Shown in pieces: positions 1-11,824 of a stretch of DNA of 64,000 bases; within the stretch, counting starts at the first letter, position 1, and the number at the start of each line of letters is the position of its first letter. The stretch comes from Poecilobothrus nobilitatus. Its lineage: Eukaryota; Arthropoda; Insecta; Diptera; Dolichopodidae. The translations under genes and the position numbers were made by a program. The notes beneath the pieces are model-generated. The model did no database searches. It worked only from the letters and a program-made list of their open reading frames with translations, and was not told the DNA's origin. Location of the stretch: positions 37,340,496-37,404,495 of the forward strand of contig OX352774.1 of assembly GCA_947095535.1 (NCBI GenBank), given 5' to 3'.

Positions 1-682
1 AAACAATGCCTTTGCAAAATCTTGATCCTATATAAAATATATTTCAATAATAATAAGAAAAACCATACTTATACATATTATACATTTTTACATTTAAATT
101 TTTTTTTTTTTGTTTTTGTTTCCACTCCTATCAGATCTCATAGAGCATTCACAAAGTAATTATCAATATATTTTGTCTAAGTTTCAGTTTCTGAAATCAA
201 TGCCCTATCTGGAATCAGTGCTATCAACAAAGTCGATAACATTTATTTTTTATTTTTCCGTATTTTTTATTTATTTTTAGAAATCGTATATTTTTCTCAT
301 AATTTGGTTTGTAGGCGAAGTTAGGAGATTAGGCGAAGTTAGGAGAATTGAATTTGGGAGAGACATGTGCATTCGAAGAGGATGATGCGAGGGATTGTTA
401 TTGAGAATCTGTTACAAAATTGACAAATGGGTTGAGAATAATTTTTGAGAAAATATGAGTGTGGTTTATGTTGGTATGTCCTATAGTTACATTCTAACAA
501 AACATTTCTTCATTTGGTTGGAGTACTGGATTATGGTTGCTATTAATTTTTATATATTGATGTGTATAGATTTCCCATTCCTTTTTTAAGTTATTTTTAA
601 TTTAATTATACTATACTAATTCCAATATTATAAGATAAATCTATACTGATAAATCTATATTATATTTTCTATATACTTTCTA
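1..682. other. Non-genic A+T-rich stretch
   Basis: No open frame or recognisable element is visible. The one notable feature is a short tandem duplication at 313-348. The stretch around 355-470 is less repetitive than its surroundings but has stops in all frames. Confidence 0.5.
313..348. repeat. 18-bp tandem duplication
   Basis: The unit aggcgaagttaggagatt (313-330) is followed directly by a second copy (331-348) differing at one base. The unit is more G-rich than its surroundings. No function is inferred. Confidence 0.85.
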
Positions 683-768
683 TATGATTTAGCCAAGGTT
701 TAAACCTCAGACCTTTTAAATGCGTCAGGCGACCACTGTTTTTAACCACTATATCATTAACTGGATTT
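683..768 (-). repeat. tRNA-like SINE head remnant, second family
   Basis: On the minus strand this reads like a degraded tRNA. A TATAGTGGTTAAA block resembles Pol III box A, and about 40 bases later GAGGTTTAAACC resembles box B. The same layout, with TAGTGGTTAAG and GGGTTGTAAACCCC, recurs on the minus strand at 58750-58832, and both copies end in a similar atcatat. The two are read as old copies of one tRNA-derived SINE or fossil tRNA pseudogenes. This family differs from the main SINE of the window because it lacks the GCCTCGGTGG start. No tail or target duplication is visible. Confidence 0.45.
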
Positions 769-2336
769 GAAAATAATAATTGATTATTTTTTTAAATTTA
801 TATATTTTTTTTTTCAGTTTTTCTTTTTCTTTTTCTAATTTTAATTTTTCTTTAAGACACCTCGTATATTATTTTCTATATATTAACAATTTTTTGCTAC
901 TTTTGCAAAAAAAAAAAAAAAAAAAAAAAAAAAGATATCAGTGTTTGTTTTATTATTTTATATTTCTTTTTTTTTTTTTTTGGTACTGAAATATTAAATA
1001 CACGTTTTTTAGTACATAGAAGAGTACAATGAATTTTTTTTATTTTGTTTTTTTTTTTTTCCTTTTGTAAATTTAGTGTTAAACTCTTCAAAAATATTTA
1101 TTAGTTATAAAAAAAAAAAGTTTTGTTTTTATTTACTAATTCAATATATTATTATTTAAATTAATATTTGTTTGTTCCGACATACATATGTGTCATACTA
1201 CACGTTAAATAATTTAGTTATACTTTTAAATATCTATTGATTTAATAGTAGGTATTTAGTTTTATTTTTGCCAAATAAGTTTTAATTATTTACTTTTCTT
1301 TCAATATATGTATTAGGTTAAATAATACATATATATATTGATACAAATTAATTAAGTAAGTAATATTAATATGATTAATTAACCTAATTTTTGTAAATAA
1401 ATAAGAAATTATAGAAAGAAAATTTAATTAAAATACGATAACACGTTAAGAGAAGCGAAGAAAAATTTACTTTTGCTTGAAGCCGAATTTTAAACGTCAT
1501 TTTAAAAATCAAAGCTTACAATATACATATATTTTAATTAAAATTTATTCTTAATACAATAAAGTTTTCATAAAAAAAAAAAAAATATTATGACATATGT
1601 ATATTTTTTATTTTTAAGGGAATTATTAATATTTCCCTTTATTTTAATTAAGGGAATTATTAATAAATTAGTTGAGTTACAATGGAATAAAACAAAAAAT
1701 CATATTTAAAATAAATAAATAGATAATAATTATATTGTTAAATAACTTATATATTTTAAATATAAATTTACATAATTAATTATACATATTTCTTTTTAAT
1801 AAACTATTAAATATTAATATATTTGAAATTTATATTAAATAAAAAACAATGTATTTATTGTGCGTTAGCATTAATATAATAAATAAATAGATTTTATGTA
1901 AATATAAGGTTAAATATATAAGAGATTATTTCATTAAAAATGAATAATATATATGTGTATTTTTAAAAATTATGTTATTTTAGTTTTAATTTTAATAAAA
2001 TCATATAAAAATTGATTTAAATTGCGATTAATTATGACGACAATAATAAAAAAAAAATTATCAAATTAATATTTATAATTATTTATTAATAAATTTAATT
2101 TAATTTTGCGATATAATTATATGTACATATAATTATATTTTAGTTATATATGCATATATATATACATATATAATGTACTTAATGTAAATATTTATAATCA
2201 AATCGTTTATTACAATCCATAAGATAATTAAATTAATTCATTCAAATATACATTAATATAATATTAATAATTTCTTTATTTTGGATTTATATAATATATT
2301 GACCAACTATATAAAAAGCTGCATAATATAATAAAC
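769..2336. other. Non-genic low-complexity stretch
   Basis: A and T runs and short TA microsatellites (for example around 2150-2170) dominate. The short open frames on either strand at 780-1091 are phenylalanine/lysine runs produced by homopolymers and are not genes. The block aagggaattattaat occurs twice, near 1616 and 1651, on either side of the reverse-oriented atttccctt. Confidence 0.5.
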
Positions 2337-2740
2337 GCTCTTGTCCGTTTTTTATGCGAAGCCAGCTGTCAAAGTAAAATTAAAATATATTAAATTGGAT
2401 GAAAGTATTTACAATAATTAGCTAGAGTCGCAGACGTAGTAAAAAGTTACTTAACTTTTGACTTTTTTCCCTTTCTGTATACCAATTTAAGTGTAAAATA
2501 ATTAAATCAGTAATATCAAAATAAAAATAAAAAGAAGACTATTTTTTGTGTTTGTAATATTATTGTTTTTCTATATTTTTAAAATAATTTCCAAATCAAT
2601 ATTTTAAACAAGAAATAAAATATTGAAGTAAATCTTATACTTTTAAAATAAAAAAACAAAAACTTGAAATTTGGTAAAATTAAATTTTTTTCTTAAACTC
2701 AAATTTCATTCTGTATACCTTTTTGTAGGCTGCGCGTAAA

Positions 2741-3152
2741 GGTTCCATGAAAAAAATTTCCAAGAAAAAACTTTCCAAAAATTTGTATAAAACTTTGGGA
2801 ATTTTTTTCGTTTATTTTACTGACATTTGCATATGCATATGAAAAATGTCACCAAAAAATATTATAGAAAAAAAGTTCAGAATTAAAAGTAGGGTTGGGT
2901 ACGAAATTCTATTAAAAAATTCCTTTTCACATATAGTTAAATATTCCGTATATATATTTAAATATTCCATAAAAGGGAAATATCCTGATTTTGAATTCAA
3001 CTCCAAAATCCTTCCTAATCGAGAATTTGTTATATACATCTTATGTATATAAATGTATATCTTATATACATAATTAGTATACATCTTATGTATACTAATT
3101 TTGAATCAAACTTTAAATCCCTCCAAAAATTCGGGACTTTTTTCGCGAAACC
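2741..3152. mobile_element. MITE-like insertion inside repeat copy A
   Basis: The ends are inverted copies: ggttccatgaaaaaaattt at the left, and ggtttcgcgaaaaaagtcc when the right end is read on the other strand. The 412-bp segment is missing at the matching point of copy B (near 8090), which supports a real insertion. No target duplication can be confirmed. The small overlapping open frames on both strands here encode nothing recognisable. The interior holds three consecutive hairpins at 3031-3099. Confidence 0.5.
3031..3099. repeat. Three consecutive hairpins with a shared CTT loop
   Basis: Three palindromes follow one another. Their arms are atatacat/atgtatat (3031-3051), atgtatat/atatacat (3053-3071) and ATTAGTATACAT/ATGTATACTAAT (3073-3099). 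Each has a 3-base CTT loop, and the last is perfect over 27 bases. This looks like expansion of one small palindrome within the MITE-like segment. Confidence 0.75.
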
Positions 3153-3384
3153 ACGAATAAAGTTGCGTATAAAGAGCGAAACGAGATTGTTAATTGTAGA
3201 TCCAGCATAAACTTTTTTAATTACATACTTTTAGGATTAAATTGGTATAGTTGGACAGTATTTAGCAAGTAAGGTATGCGAAAGTATGTGAAATTTCTAT
3301 TTTTAAAAATATTTAGCATTATTAAATAATATCAACAATTAGAAACATAAATACGTAATCCAAAATTTCCAACATAATATATAT

Positions 3385-4262
3385 CGGTTTTCCAAGGGGA
3401 ATGATACAATTTAAAATGGTTAAAATGGCAACATTGCCTATTATTTTTTGACATTTCTTATGTCATTTGTGTTCAGTAGGCTATGTCATTTAATTTCCAT
3501 TATTATATGATACGCGCTTCAACAACGTTTAGAAATTGTTAAATTGTTTTATCAAAATCAATGCTCATTTGATGGACATTTTTATCGAACAATTTTATTC
3601 AGTAATTTAATTATTTTTGGTTAAATGGTTACGTAAACAAACAGAATTGCAGAATTTGTAGTGATGAAAATCCACACGAAACTGTTCAGACACCATTACA
3701 TCCAGATAAAGTCACTGTGTGGTGTGCAATTCATGCTGGTGCAGTGACCATATTTCTTTGAAGAAATTGGTCGAAGAGTAACAGTCAATTGGAGAACGAT
3801 ACAGAACAATGTTAAATGTTTTTCTTTTCCTGCTGAGAATAATCTGAAAGACATGTGGTTTCAACAAGACGGTACCACCTGCCACACAGCCAACTTAACA
3901 ATCGATTTATTGAGAACAACATTTGGTGATGAATTATCTCAAGAAATGGTCTAGTTAATCAAAGGTCGTGTGATTTAACACCATGTGATTTCTTTCTTTG
4001 GGGATATGTTAAGTCACAAGCTTATGCTGATAATCCAACAACAATTGAACAATTAAAAATCAACATTGAACGTGATGAAAAGTGATGAAAATTGGGCTGA
4101 CAGAATGCAGTATGTACGCAGAAGTCGTGGTGGTCATTTGAATGATGTTATTTTCCATACATAATGTAACATTTCAAATAAAAAAAAAATGTTGGTCTTA
4201 CTGAATAATTTATGTGTTTTTTTTTTAATTTTTAAATTATGTCATCCCTAAGGGAAAACCCA
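3385..4262 (+). mobile_element. Tc1/mariner-superfamily element, decayed, ends present
   Basis: An 878-bp element with terminal inverted repeats. The left end reads ggttttccaaggggaatgat; the right end, on the other strand, reads gggttttcccttagggatga. After a short gap both continue as ataatttaaaa/acaatttaaaa. TA dinucleotides lie just outside both ends, as expected for this superfamily's TA target duplication. The interior carries broken transposase frames (separate entry). It is likely dead as an autonomous element. Confidence 0.75.
3620..4163 (+). pseudogene. Mariner-like transposase pseudogene
   Basis: Frame-broken translation gives recognisable transposase blocks in order: NGYVNKQNCRI, NPHETVQTPLHPDKVTVWCA, MWFQQDGTTCHTANLTID, a CDFFLWGY-like block, and RRSRGGHLNDVIFHT before the stop near 4163. 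The aspartate in the FQQDG block and the one in the CDFFLWG block are the expected second and third metal-binding residues of the DDE/D catalytic triad. The region holding the first is partly lost. At least two stops and several frameshifts interrupt it, for example after CAIHAGAVTIFL and after SQEMV. The N-terminal DNA-binding half is not visible, so the element is both truncated and mutated. Confidence 0.8.
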
Positions 4263-5990
4263 TAGTATTTATTAAAAAGCATTAAATCTTATCTCATTCG
4301 AGTCTTCTGCAATAATTATTTATATTAAATTTTTGTGTGTATTTTACATAAAATTTATATTATTAAATATATGTACCTATGTATTTATAAGCACTATATA
4401 ACAATATTTTATTTTTAATACACAGGTTTTCTATTAACTGATCTAGTATCACTATTGGCACTATTTCTAATATTTTATAAATTGTTTATTTATAAGTCAA
4501 TAAATAACATATATATTATATATATACATATTATATTTTTAGTCTATTAGTATTAGTATTTAAAATCTTATCTAAATATGAACAACGTATAATCTCAAGG
4601 AAAATATTTGAAAAAAACAAAAAGCAAAAAACATTCAATATTGAAACTAAAATTAAAAATAGTCAAAAAGAAAAAAAAAAAAAAATCAATAAAAAAAAGT
4701 GTTAAACGCGAATTATGGATCGAATCAAGCGAAACGTTATCATTTTTTAATATACTCATATTAAATAAAAAATTTGATGCAAAATTAACATGTAAATAGA
4801 GAAGGAAAGGCTAAAATCTCAAGGTTGAATTTTTTAAATGCCGATCAAAATCACCATACGTACATTCATATACGTATATACTATATGTATACTTAAATTT
4901 ATAATTAAAACATAAAATAAAATAAAATTAAAAAAAAAACCGAATTAATATATAGTTAATATAGAGTTTCTTTAAAAAAAAACATAGAAAGAAATTTGAA
5001 TTCACCGAAAAATCATATAAAAATTAACCACTAATGGTGGGAAATGATTATTGAATTGGTTATATAGTTACTATTTTGGAAAAAAAAAATTACCATATAT
5101 TAATTTTATAGTTTTTTTTTGTAATATCTAAATAAATATAGATAGATAGGTATTTAATTATAATTTATTATAAATCATTATTTAAAATTAAAAATTTTGG
5201 ATTAATTTAAAAAATAAATTCAAGATCACTATATACATTTTTTTTTTTAATATTTAAGAACACATCGGAGTTATATTTAAAATATCGAATTTTTTTTTTT
5301 CATCTTATTTTTATATTTCAATTTATTAAATAAGTAAATTAAAAAAAAAATAATAATAACGGTATAACCCCATATTAAAACCATATGATGATATTATGAT
5401 TAATTGTATAAACATGGCTTTGTATATTGCATGGCTTTGTTTAAAAAAAATTACATTTGAGTTGTAGCTCAGTTTTATGTATTCGACCCACTGACTCCTG
5501 TTACTTAAATAGTTAAGAGCATTGGGGTTTGGTCTGATTCAATAATAATTGATGATTGAAATGAGAAAGTTTATATAAACTAATAAAAATGAACAAAAAT
5601 TTTCAAATTAATTTTATTTAAAATATTATTAGAAATTCATTACGCAAAAAAACAGCATTACCAAATTAATAGAATTAAAACTGATAATTAAATAAAATTG
5701 TGAGAATTTCTTAAAAAATGATAACTTACATAATTAACTGATTAAACAAAGAAGAAAGAAAAATTTTTAAAGGTGCTGATAACGAAAAAAAAAGAATTCC
5801 GTGGCATCAAACAATTTATTAAAATAAAACATTTTTAATTGTATTTAGTATGTAAAAGACTTATAACATTTAAAAAAATTGAAATATATAGACCCTAAGA
5901 AAAGAAAATTTTAGTGTCTACACCGTCATAAATTATACGTAAATTCTAATTTTGTAGTTAAGATATGGCAGTTTTATTTCAACTATACTT
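4263..5990. other. Non-genic A-rich stretch
   Basis: Dominated by A and T tracts. The 63-codon frame at 4608-4799 is lysine-rich only because of A runs. A weak tRNA-like block lies at 5462-5550 (separate entry). Nothing else is recognisable. Confidence 0.45.
5462..5550 (+). repeat. Possible tRNA-like SINE scrap
   Basis: GTAGCTCAGT resembles a Pol III box A, and aaatagttaagagcattgg downstream resembles the box A/D-arm segment of the window's SINEs. A ggtttggtctgattc stretch could be an eroded box B. The order is scrambled, so this is a weak call. Confidence 0.2.
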
Positions 5991-6009
5991 ATAAAATCAC
6001 TATCTAATT

Positions 6010-6160
6010 GCATACACATATTATATACATACATATTCTGAAAAAAGTGTACAACCCTGATTTTATAACCTAATAAAATCACTTCTAATTCGAAAAAATA
6101 TACAATCTTCTGGTAAAAAATTAAAATCCTGATTTCGTAACAGACAATAAAATTCCTCCT
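6010..6160. repeat. Degenerate direct repeat, inverted relative to the unit at 6.9 kb
   Basis: Two imperfect units appear: ccctgattttataacctaat with aaaatcacttctaatt after it, then tcctgatttcgtaacagaca with aaaattcctcctaatt. Read on the other strand they match the left arm of the inverted repeat at 6883: gttacaaaatcag preceded by an attctgaaaaaagtg / tttttccaaaatatg equivalent. They are probably pieces of one small dispersed element. Confidence 0.5.
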
Positions 6161-6504
6161 AATTATTTTTTACATGCATATTTCAACATTCAAGAATTTA
6201 AAATAGAGGGGGCGGTAAAATCTCGCTAATTATATTTTCGAAACTATGTAATAAATACAATGTTTTGGTAAAAAAATTAAATTATTTGAGAAAAATAAGA
6301 TTTTTAGGAAAAAAATAAAATAGTTGGGGAAATAAAAATTTTGAAACAATAAGGTTTAAAAAATTCAGATTCCGGTACACTCCCAAAATGTTATTATTAA
6401 AAGTTGTTTATTATACAAAGTGATATTTTTACAAAAACTTTTTGTTTTCTAATGATTCAAAAAAATGGTAGGGTGCAATAAAGCCAATAGCAATAACGTC
6501 TAAA

Positions 6505-6579
6505 AGGCCTATTTCCATTTGGAATGAGAAAAAAAAATTTTTCAAATAAATTTTCTCAGTACAAATGGAAATAAGGCCT
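6505..6579. repeat. Inverted repeat, 29-base arms
   Basis: The left arm begins aggcctatttccatttgg and continues to tgagaaaa. The right arm, on the other strand, is aggccttatttccatttg continuing to tgagaaaa. There are few mismatches and a short A/T loop. It may be a small MITE or a structural hairpin. Confidence 0.75.
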
Positions 6580-6882
6580 AAATATTTTTTTAAAATAATG
6601 GAAATAAAGTTTAATTTTAATTTATTATTCCAATAACAATATTTTTTAATATTTTTCTTTCATAATTTACATAATTCTCATATTTCAGTTTGTTTAAGTA
6701 ATAAAATGTCTTTTTTTATTTTTTGACACATTTCACTCTGTACGTCAGTTAGTCAGTCTTTTTTCAGTATGAAATAAGTTCGATAAGTTAAAAATGAAAT
6801 AATTTCGTTTAAATTCAACATTCGTACTAAATTTACTTTTTAATTTAATAATTCTGTCGAAATTATTTCAGTTCAGTTATTA

Positions 6883-7056
6883 GAGTTGGTTACAAAATCA
6901 GATTACCACTTTTTCCAAAATATGAATATACATGAATATGCGGAAATCTGAATCAAAAGGGATTTTATAGTTAGTTTCAAAATCAGGATTGCCGCTTTTT
7001 CTAGAATATTTATAAAAATTCCTCTGATTGTATAAATCTAATTTTGAAGCCAACTC
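6883..7056. repeat. Small inverted-repeat element (MITE-like)
   Basis: The left end is gagttggttacaaaatcaga; the right end, on the other strand, is gagttggcttcaaaattaga. An extra direct copy, gttagtttcaaaatcaggat, lies inside near 6971. It is related to the reversed units at 6.0-6.16 kb. No coding capacity. The target duplication is not resolved. Confidence 0.6.
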
Positions 7057-7190
7057 TCAAATCTCTCCTATTTGACCTCATTTCTTTCTGAACTTATTTA
7101 ATTTTTTAATTTCTCGACCTTTATTTCATAGTGAAATTTAGACATTTTTATGAAAAAAATTAGTTTTGAAGGAATAGGGACTGCTTTATG

Positions 7191-7250
7191 CGTTCGCAGC
7201 GGGGTTCTGTGTGCAGGAGCGGTGTCTGAGGTAGCAGCTCCCGTTTCTAC
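7191..7250. other. GC-rich patch
   Basis: I count 37 G or C in these 60 bases, far above the surrounding DNA. It contains a possible 5-bp hairpin, ggagc/gctcc. No open frame or known motif was recognised. It may be a fragment of a foreign or GC-richer sequence, or an exon scrap. Confidence 0.6.
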
Positions 7251-7651
7251 ATATATTTCCTATATTTTTAGAAATTAACACGTAAAGCGTTGATACAACT
7301 TAAATTAATTTTATACTACTTACTTAAATAAATCTATATTCTGAAATTGTATCCCTAATCTATATGTTTTCCTGTCTACCTCCAGTTTTTCTCTATACCT
7401 CCAGTTTTCCTGTCTACCTTTTTTATTCTTATTTTTATATAGTATCTTTAATTTATATCTCTTTTTAAATAAATTATGTATTTTTATATAGTGACATTTA
7501 TTATTCTTAAAAATTTTTGAACTATATTTCAAATTATAAATTTTAATTTTTATGGAAAATGGATTCTAAGTATTTATTTTAAACAAAAGCTAATAAAAAT
7601 TAAATATTATAAAATTTCAAATAGAATTAAAAAGAATTTCAAAAAAATTCA

Positions 7652-8150
7652 CTCTTGTCCTCTTATGATGCATTTACAATGAAAGCTCTCATTCTCTCTC
7701 GCCAACTGTCAAAATAAAATTGTTTTTGATATATGTATTATAAAATTGTATGAAAGTATTTACAATAGATGCAATCGTTTTGCAGCCATAAATAAAAATT
7801 GCTTAACTTTTAACTTATTTCGTTTCCTATAATACACGGTATCATTCCTATTGTTTCCTATTCAAGTGTCAAATAATTAAAATTTAAATAGTATCAAAAT
7901 AAAAAATACAAACACACTTTAGAACGTATATTTTCAATATTTTTAAAATAATTTTCAATTATAAAAAAAAAAACAAAATATTGAAATAAATATTAGATAA
8001 AATATAGAAAATTGCAAAATTTAGTAAAATTAAAATTTACATTTTACCTTTCTCAAACTCAAGTTTTATTTTGATTACTCTTTTGTAGCTGCGTAAAGAG
8101 TAAAGACTGCGTGTAGTGAGCGAAACGAAAAACGTTAATACAGCTTTATA
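7652..8150. repeat. Dispersed repeat, copy B
   Basis: This is the second copy of the repeat at 2337-3225, with the same block order: cactcttgtcc, ctgtcaaaataaaat, atgaaagtatttacaata, ttgcttaacttttaac, agtgtcaaataatta, tgtagctgcgtaaagag, gagcgaaacga. It lacks the roughly 410-bp insertion of copy A and so marks the empty site. Confidence 0.7.
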
Positions 8151-10070
8151 TAATAAAATTTGAAAAAAAAAAAAAAAACAAAGGTAAAGATTTAAATGAT
8201 CAAATGAACAAAATGATCTTTAAATGAACAAATCTATTGCAAAATTAATAGTGTTAAATAAGATTTAAATTGTTCTAAATGAAAATTCACTTTTATAAAT
8301 ACAAAAAAAAACAAATGTATAAAAAGACAAAAGTTTTTCAACAAATTCTAATATTCAAAAAACTCATTGTTCTATAAAAATAAAATTAATATAATATAAT
8401 TAAGTTTATTATTAAAATAAAAAAAAAAAACAAAAAATTATTTAAAAATTATTTATATACAGTATTTTATTTATTTTTTTTTATTTTTACAATAAAACGA
8501 CAAAATAATAATAATTTTCAAAGTCATTTCCGCGTTAAAACACCTAAACGATTTTTTTTTGTTTTTTTTCTATTTAAATTCAACACTAGGCTACATAGCA
8601 AAATAATTATGATTAAATAGTTTTTTTTTTTTTTTTGTTTCGATTTGTTTATTGTGTTTTTTTTTTTTTTTTTTCCATAGAAAATTCAATAATTTTTAAT
8701 TTTAATTTAATTTTTACATTAAAAATAAAAAAAAAATATATAAAATAAAATATAAACTTGATTTGTTTTTATATTATTATTTTTTTTTTTTTTTTGCATT
8801 CAAATATAGGAACAACAACTGAACACAATACTAAATAAGTGCTCGTTCATAATAATTTGACCTTAACTATTAGTTAGTTAGTTTTTATTGTGCGTTTTAA
8901 GTTTTATATCTTTTAAATGAATTTAAAATTTGTTGTTGTATTGATATGAAAATTTATTTTATATACATACTTACTTTATAAAAAAAAAATAAAAGGAAAT
9001 CTTCACTATTTATAATAACTATTTAAATTTATGTATTAAATAAATGAAAAAAATTATTAATATTAAAGTAGAAGTAACGGGTATATGGCAAAGTGATTAA
9101 AGTGCTTATCTCCCATTCGTAATATATAGGTATTCCTACTTCCCTTATCCATTATCCGTAATATTCTCTTAGCATACTTTTCGTATTGTTGGAATTTGTG
9201 ATACTAAACCTGTAGACCGGCGATTATTAACCGAATAATTAAACAATTACTAAGTAAAAGCATCAACTAAATACTTATGGATTTTATGCACCTTTTAAAA
9301 ATAGGCACATATTTTTTAATCGCAAAGATTTAAATCTAAAATATAGCATAACAATTAAAGTCATCTACTTATAATGGAAGATTTTTTGTAATACCCAACC
9401 TGCAACAAATAATGATATTTTATTCTGTGTGAAAATAGTTATAATTTTCGAGACTTTATATTATTCTGTTTATTTATATGAAGTTTTCATTTTCATTGAC
9501 TGATGTGTAAATTTCAAAACCAAGAAATTGTATCTCAAACCTAATCAAATATTCAGAACTAAAAAAAAATTTAAATGAAAATATAGAATAGTTTTATAAA
9601 ATGGCATCAAAAGATCTTTAAACATAATTAGATTTAAAATAAGTATCATTGATTAACAATAATCTATCTATTAAAAAAAGTTTAGTTATAAAGTTGGCTA
9701 TTAATTTTGTCTAAAAGAAAATACATTTTTTTTTTTAAGCGCCATAACGAATTTTTTTATGCATTATTCAAAATATGAACAATTATCTACCGTTATAGAA
9801 CATTTAAAATTAACTGGCCAGTCGTTATCTCCGAAAATATTAAAAATGGAGTATTCCACCCTGCCCTATCATAAAATATTTACCTTTTCAGCGTTTAATC
9901 TTCTAACTTCTCTCTTATTGTCTTATTGTTACAGAATATTCAATATATAACGGATGTTTCAAAGTATTTATAATTTTAGATAGAATTTATATATTTTTCC
10001 CATTTTACATAGTTATTTTGGAATTTAAACATTTTACTTAGTAGTAAAAAATATTTTTAAATAAAAATAT
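8151..10070. other. Non-genic low-complexity stretch
   Basis: T runs dominate from 8460 to 8800. A weak tRNA-like head lies at 9068-9140: TGGCAAAGTGATTAAAGTGC resembles box A, but no clear box B follows. A 63-codon open frame at 9759-9950 has mixed composition (HYSKYEQLSTVIEHLKLTGQ at its start). It has no recognisable domain and no neighbouring exon, and was not called as a gene. Confidence 0.4.
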
Positions 10071-10412
10071 CAAGGTAGAATGTAAACTAAAGGTTTTTGT
10101 AACAGGATATTTTCCAATATACAAAAAAAAAACAGTATAGATATTGTGACTTGCCTAAAAAATTTCTAAGTTTTCTTTATAAGACACATAAACATTTGAA
10201 AATAGGAATTTATTCCAACTTTTAGGGGCTGTAGCTCCGCAATGAGTATAGGGCTATGATCTATAACAGTATTTTTTTTTTAAAACCTACATATTCATGG
10301 TTAAAATTGCATTGTTCTATATTAAGTTTTATAAATAAACAGGCGGACCCACGTACGGACAATGTGAAACTAACAAGAAAATTTACAAAATTTTATGTGC
10401 TAAAAATGAGAA
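10071..10412 (+). mobile_element. Dispersed element, family R, copy R1 (short form)
   Basis: It keeps the left end (caaggtagaatgtaaactaa), the phrase gggctgtagctccgcaatga, the signature acggacaatgtgaaacta and the right end tatgtgctaaaaatg. The middle third found in longer copies is absent. This is the pattern of an internally deleted, non-autonomous DNA element. No coding capacity. Confidence 0.7.
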
Positions 10413-10496
10413 AATAGATAAATTTTACAAAACTGCAAAAATTTTTAAGTAATCAATTTAAATTTTAAAAGGATTAACTCTACAAAGTAAATTAAA

Positions 10497-10700
10497 TTTT
10501 TTTTTTTTTTGTTAGTTTATTCCCCTGCCACATAAATGTAACAAGAAAATTATTAAATAGTACATATTTTCTTTACAGGTGTGGCTGTTAATGTCGTAAG
10601 AGGAAATTATTTTAACAACGTGTGTGGGATTCAATTCCATATTCTATCGGTGTTTACAGCGTATTTTAAACACTCTTAGCCATTAAGCCACCAAGGGCTC
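10497..10700 (-). repeat. tRNA-derived SINE, copy S1
   Basis: Read on the minus strand it runs from a GCCCTTGGTGGCTTAATGG head, through a degraded box B (attgaatcccacacac), the middle block (cacctgtaaag) and the tail (tttatgtggcaggggaataa) to a poly-A, seen as poly-T at 10497-10510. It is one of six copies of the main SINE. It is diverged, so box B no longer fits GGTTCGAATCC. Confidence 0.75.
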
Positions 10701-11824
10701 AACTTGAATTATTTTCGAAAAATATTTTCGAATAAGTTTTTGAAAAAATTAATACAGATATACAATGATCGGTTCGGTTAACGCATTATCTGGTTCTGGA
10801 ATAAATGAAGCTGAATTAAAATTAAGGCGAGAATGATTAAGGGATAAATGTCTTGAGCAATGAAATAAATTCTTCTATTGTGTTCACCTTTATTTGGTTT
10901 TAAAGTAAATTACGGTCTTATAACCTTATATTTTAAATGATAAAATAAATAGCATAATATTTAAAATAAAAAAACTACCTATACATAAACTTATAGAATA
11001 AATATTTATTTGTTGACATAATTGAAAGCTTTGCAAAATTTAATAAGGTCTCAAATAATTGTATATATAGTAATTTAGTATATTTATATACATATGTATA
11101 TATACAAATAAGATATGAACTAATAATATCGGTAAAAACAAAAACATATTATATCTTTTATAGTCTCAGCTACACACTATGAATTGTAAACTTTTACGTT
11201 TTATAAAAGCATAATATATGTATATATATGTATTTCATATATATCAAACGAATATATGTAATTTTGTTTTTATATATTCACATATATATACTGATTTGTA
11301 TAATTACTCATAATCATAAAAACTTAGTACGTGTTAAATAACAAAATTTTTTTGATGGAAATTTTTATTGTTTTTTATGTTTTTATAGTATTTTTATTTT
11401 TCTTATTATTTTTTCTTTATAATATTTCAATAAATAAAACACTTTTAAAATAATACTATTTGAAAATTTTTTAAATAACATATTTTAAACTTTTTCATAA
11501 AAAAAAATGTTTTTTTAATATAAGGATCAGAACATAAGTTTTGTACGCAATGTTTTATGTTTTTCCGGAAAATATATTGGATTTAAAGAAAAAGGAAATT
11601 AAAAATTTTTTTTTAAAAAACTGTAGAAAATTCTACTAAATACTATGATTAAAAAAAAAATCTAAACACAAATCTGAAGCTTTGTTATTACTGAAATGTT
11701 TTAAAATAAAATTATATAATATTTTATTCAACAAATAATAACCTTTCAGCATCAATAAACCTTGTCCCTAAGGATTAATAATACACTCTTTAATATTAAG
11801 AAAATTTCAGCAGCAGCAGCAAAA

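Larger units (their letters stand above)
2337..3225. repeat. Dispersed repeat, copy A, split by an insertion
   Basis: Blocks here recur in the same order at 7652-8150: cgctcttgtcc/cactcttgtcc; ctgtcaaagtaaaat/ctgtcaaaataaaat; atgaaagtatttacaata in both; ttacttaacttttgac/ttgcttaacttttaac; aagtgtaaaataatta/aagtgtcaaataatta; tgtaggctgcg/tgtagctgcgtaaagag; gagcgaaacga in both. Copy A is about 400 bp longer because 2741-3152 is inserted near its right end. No coding capacity remains. The type of element is unknown. Confidence 0.7.

Noticed and set aside
9759..9950. 63-codon frame with mixed composition
   Set aside because: No domain, splice support or paralogue; short enough to be chance.
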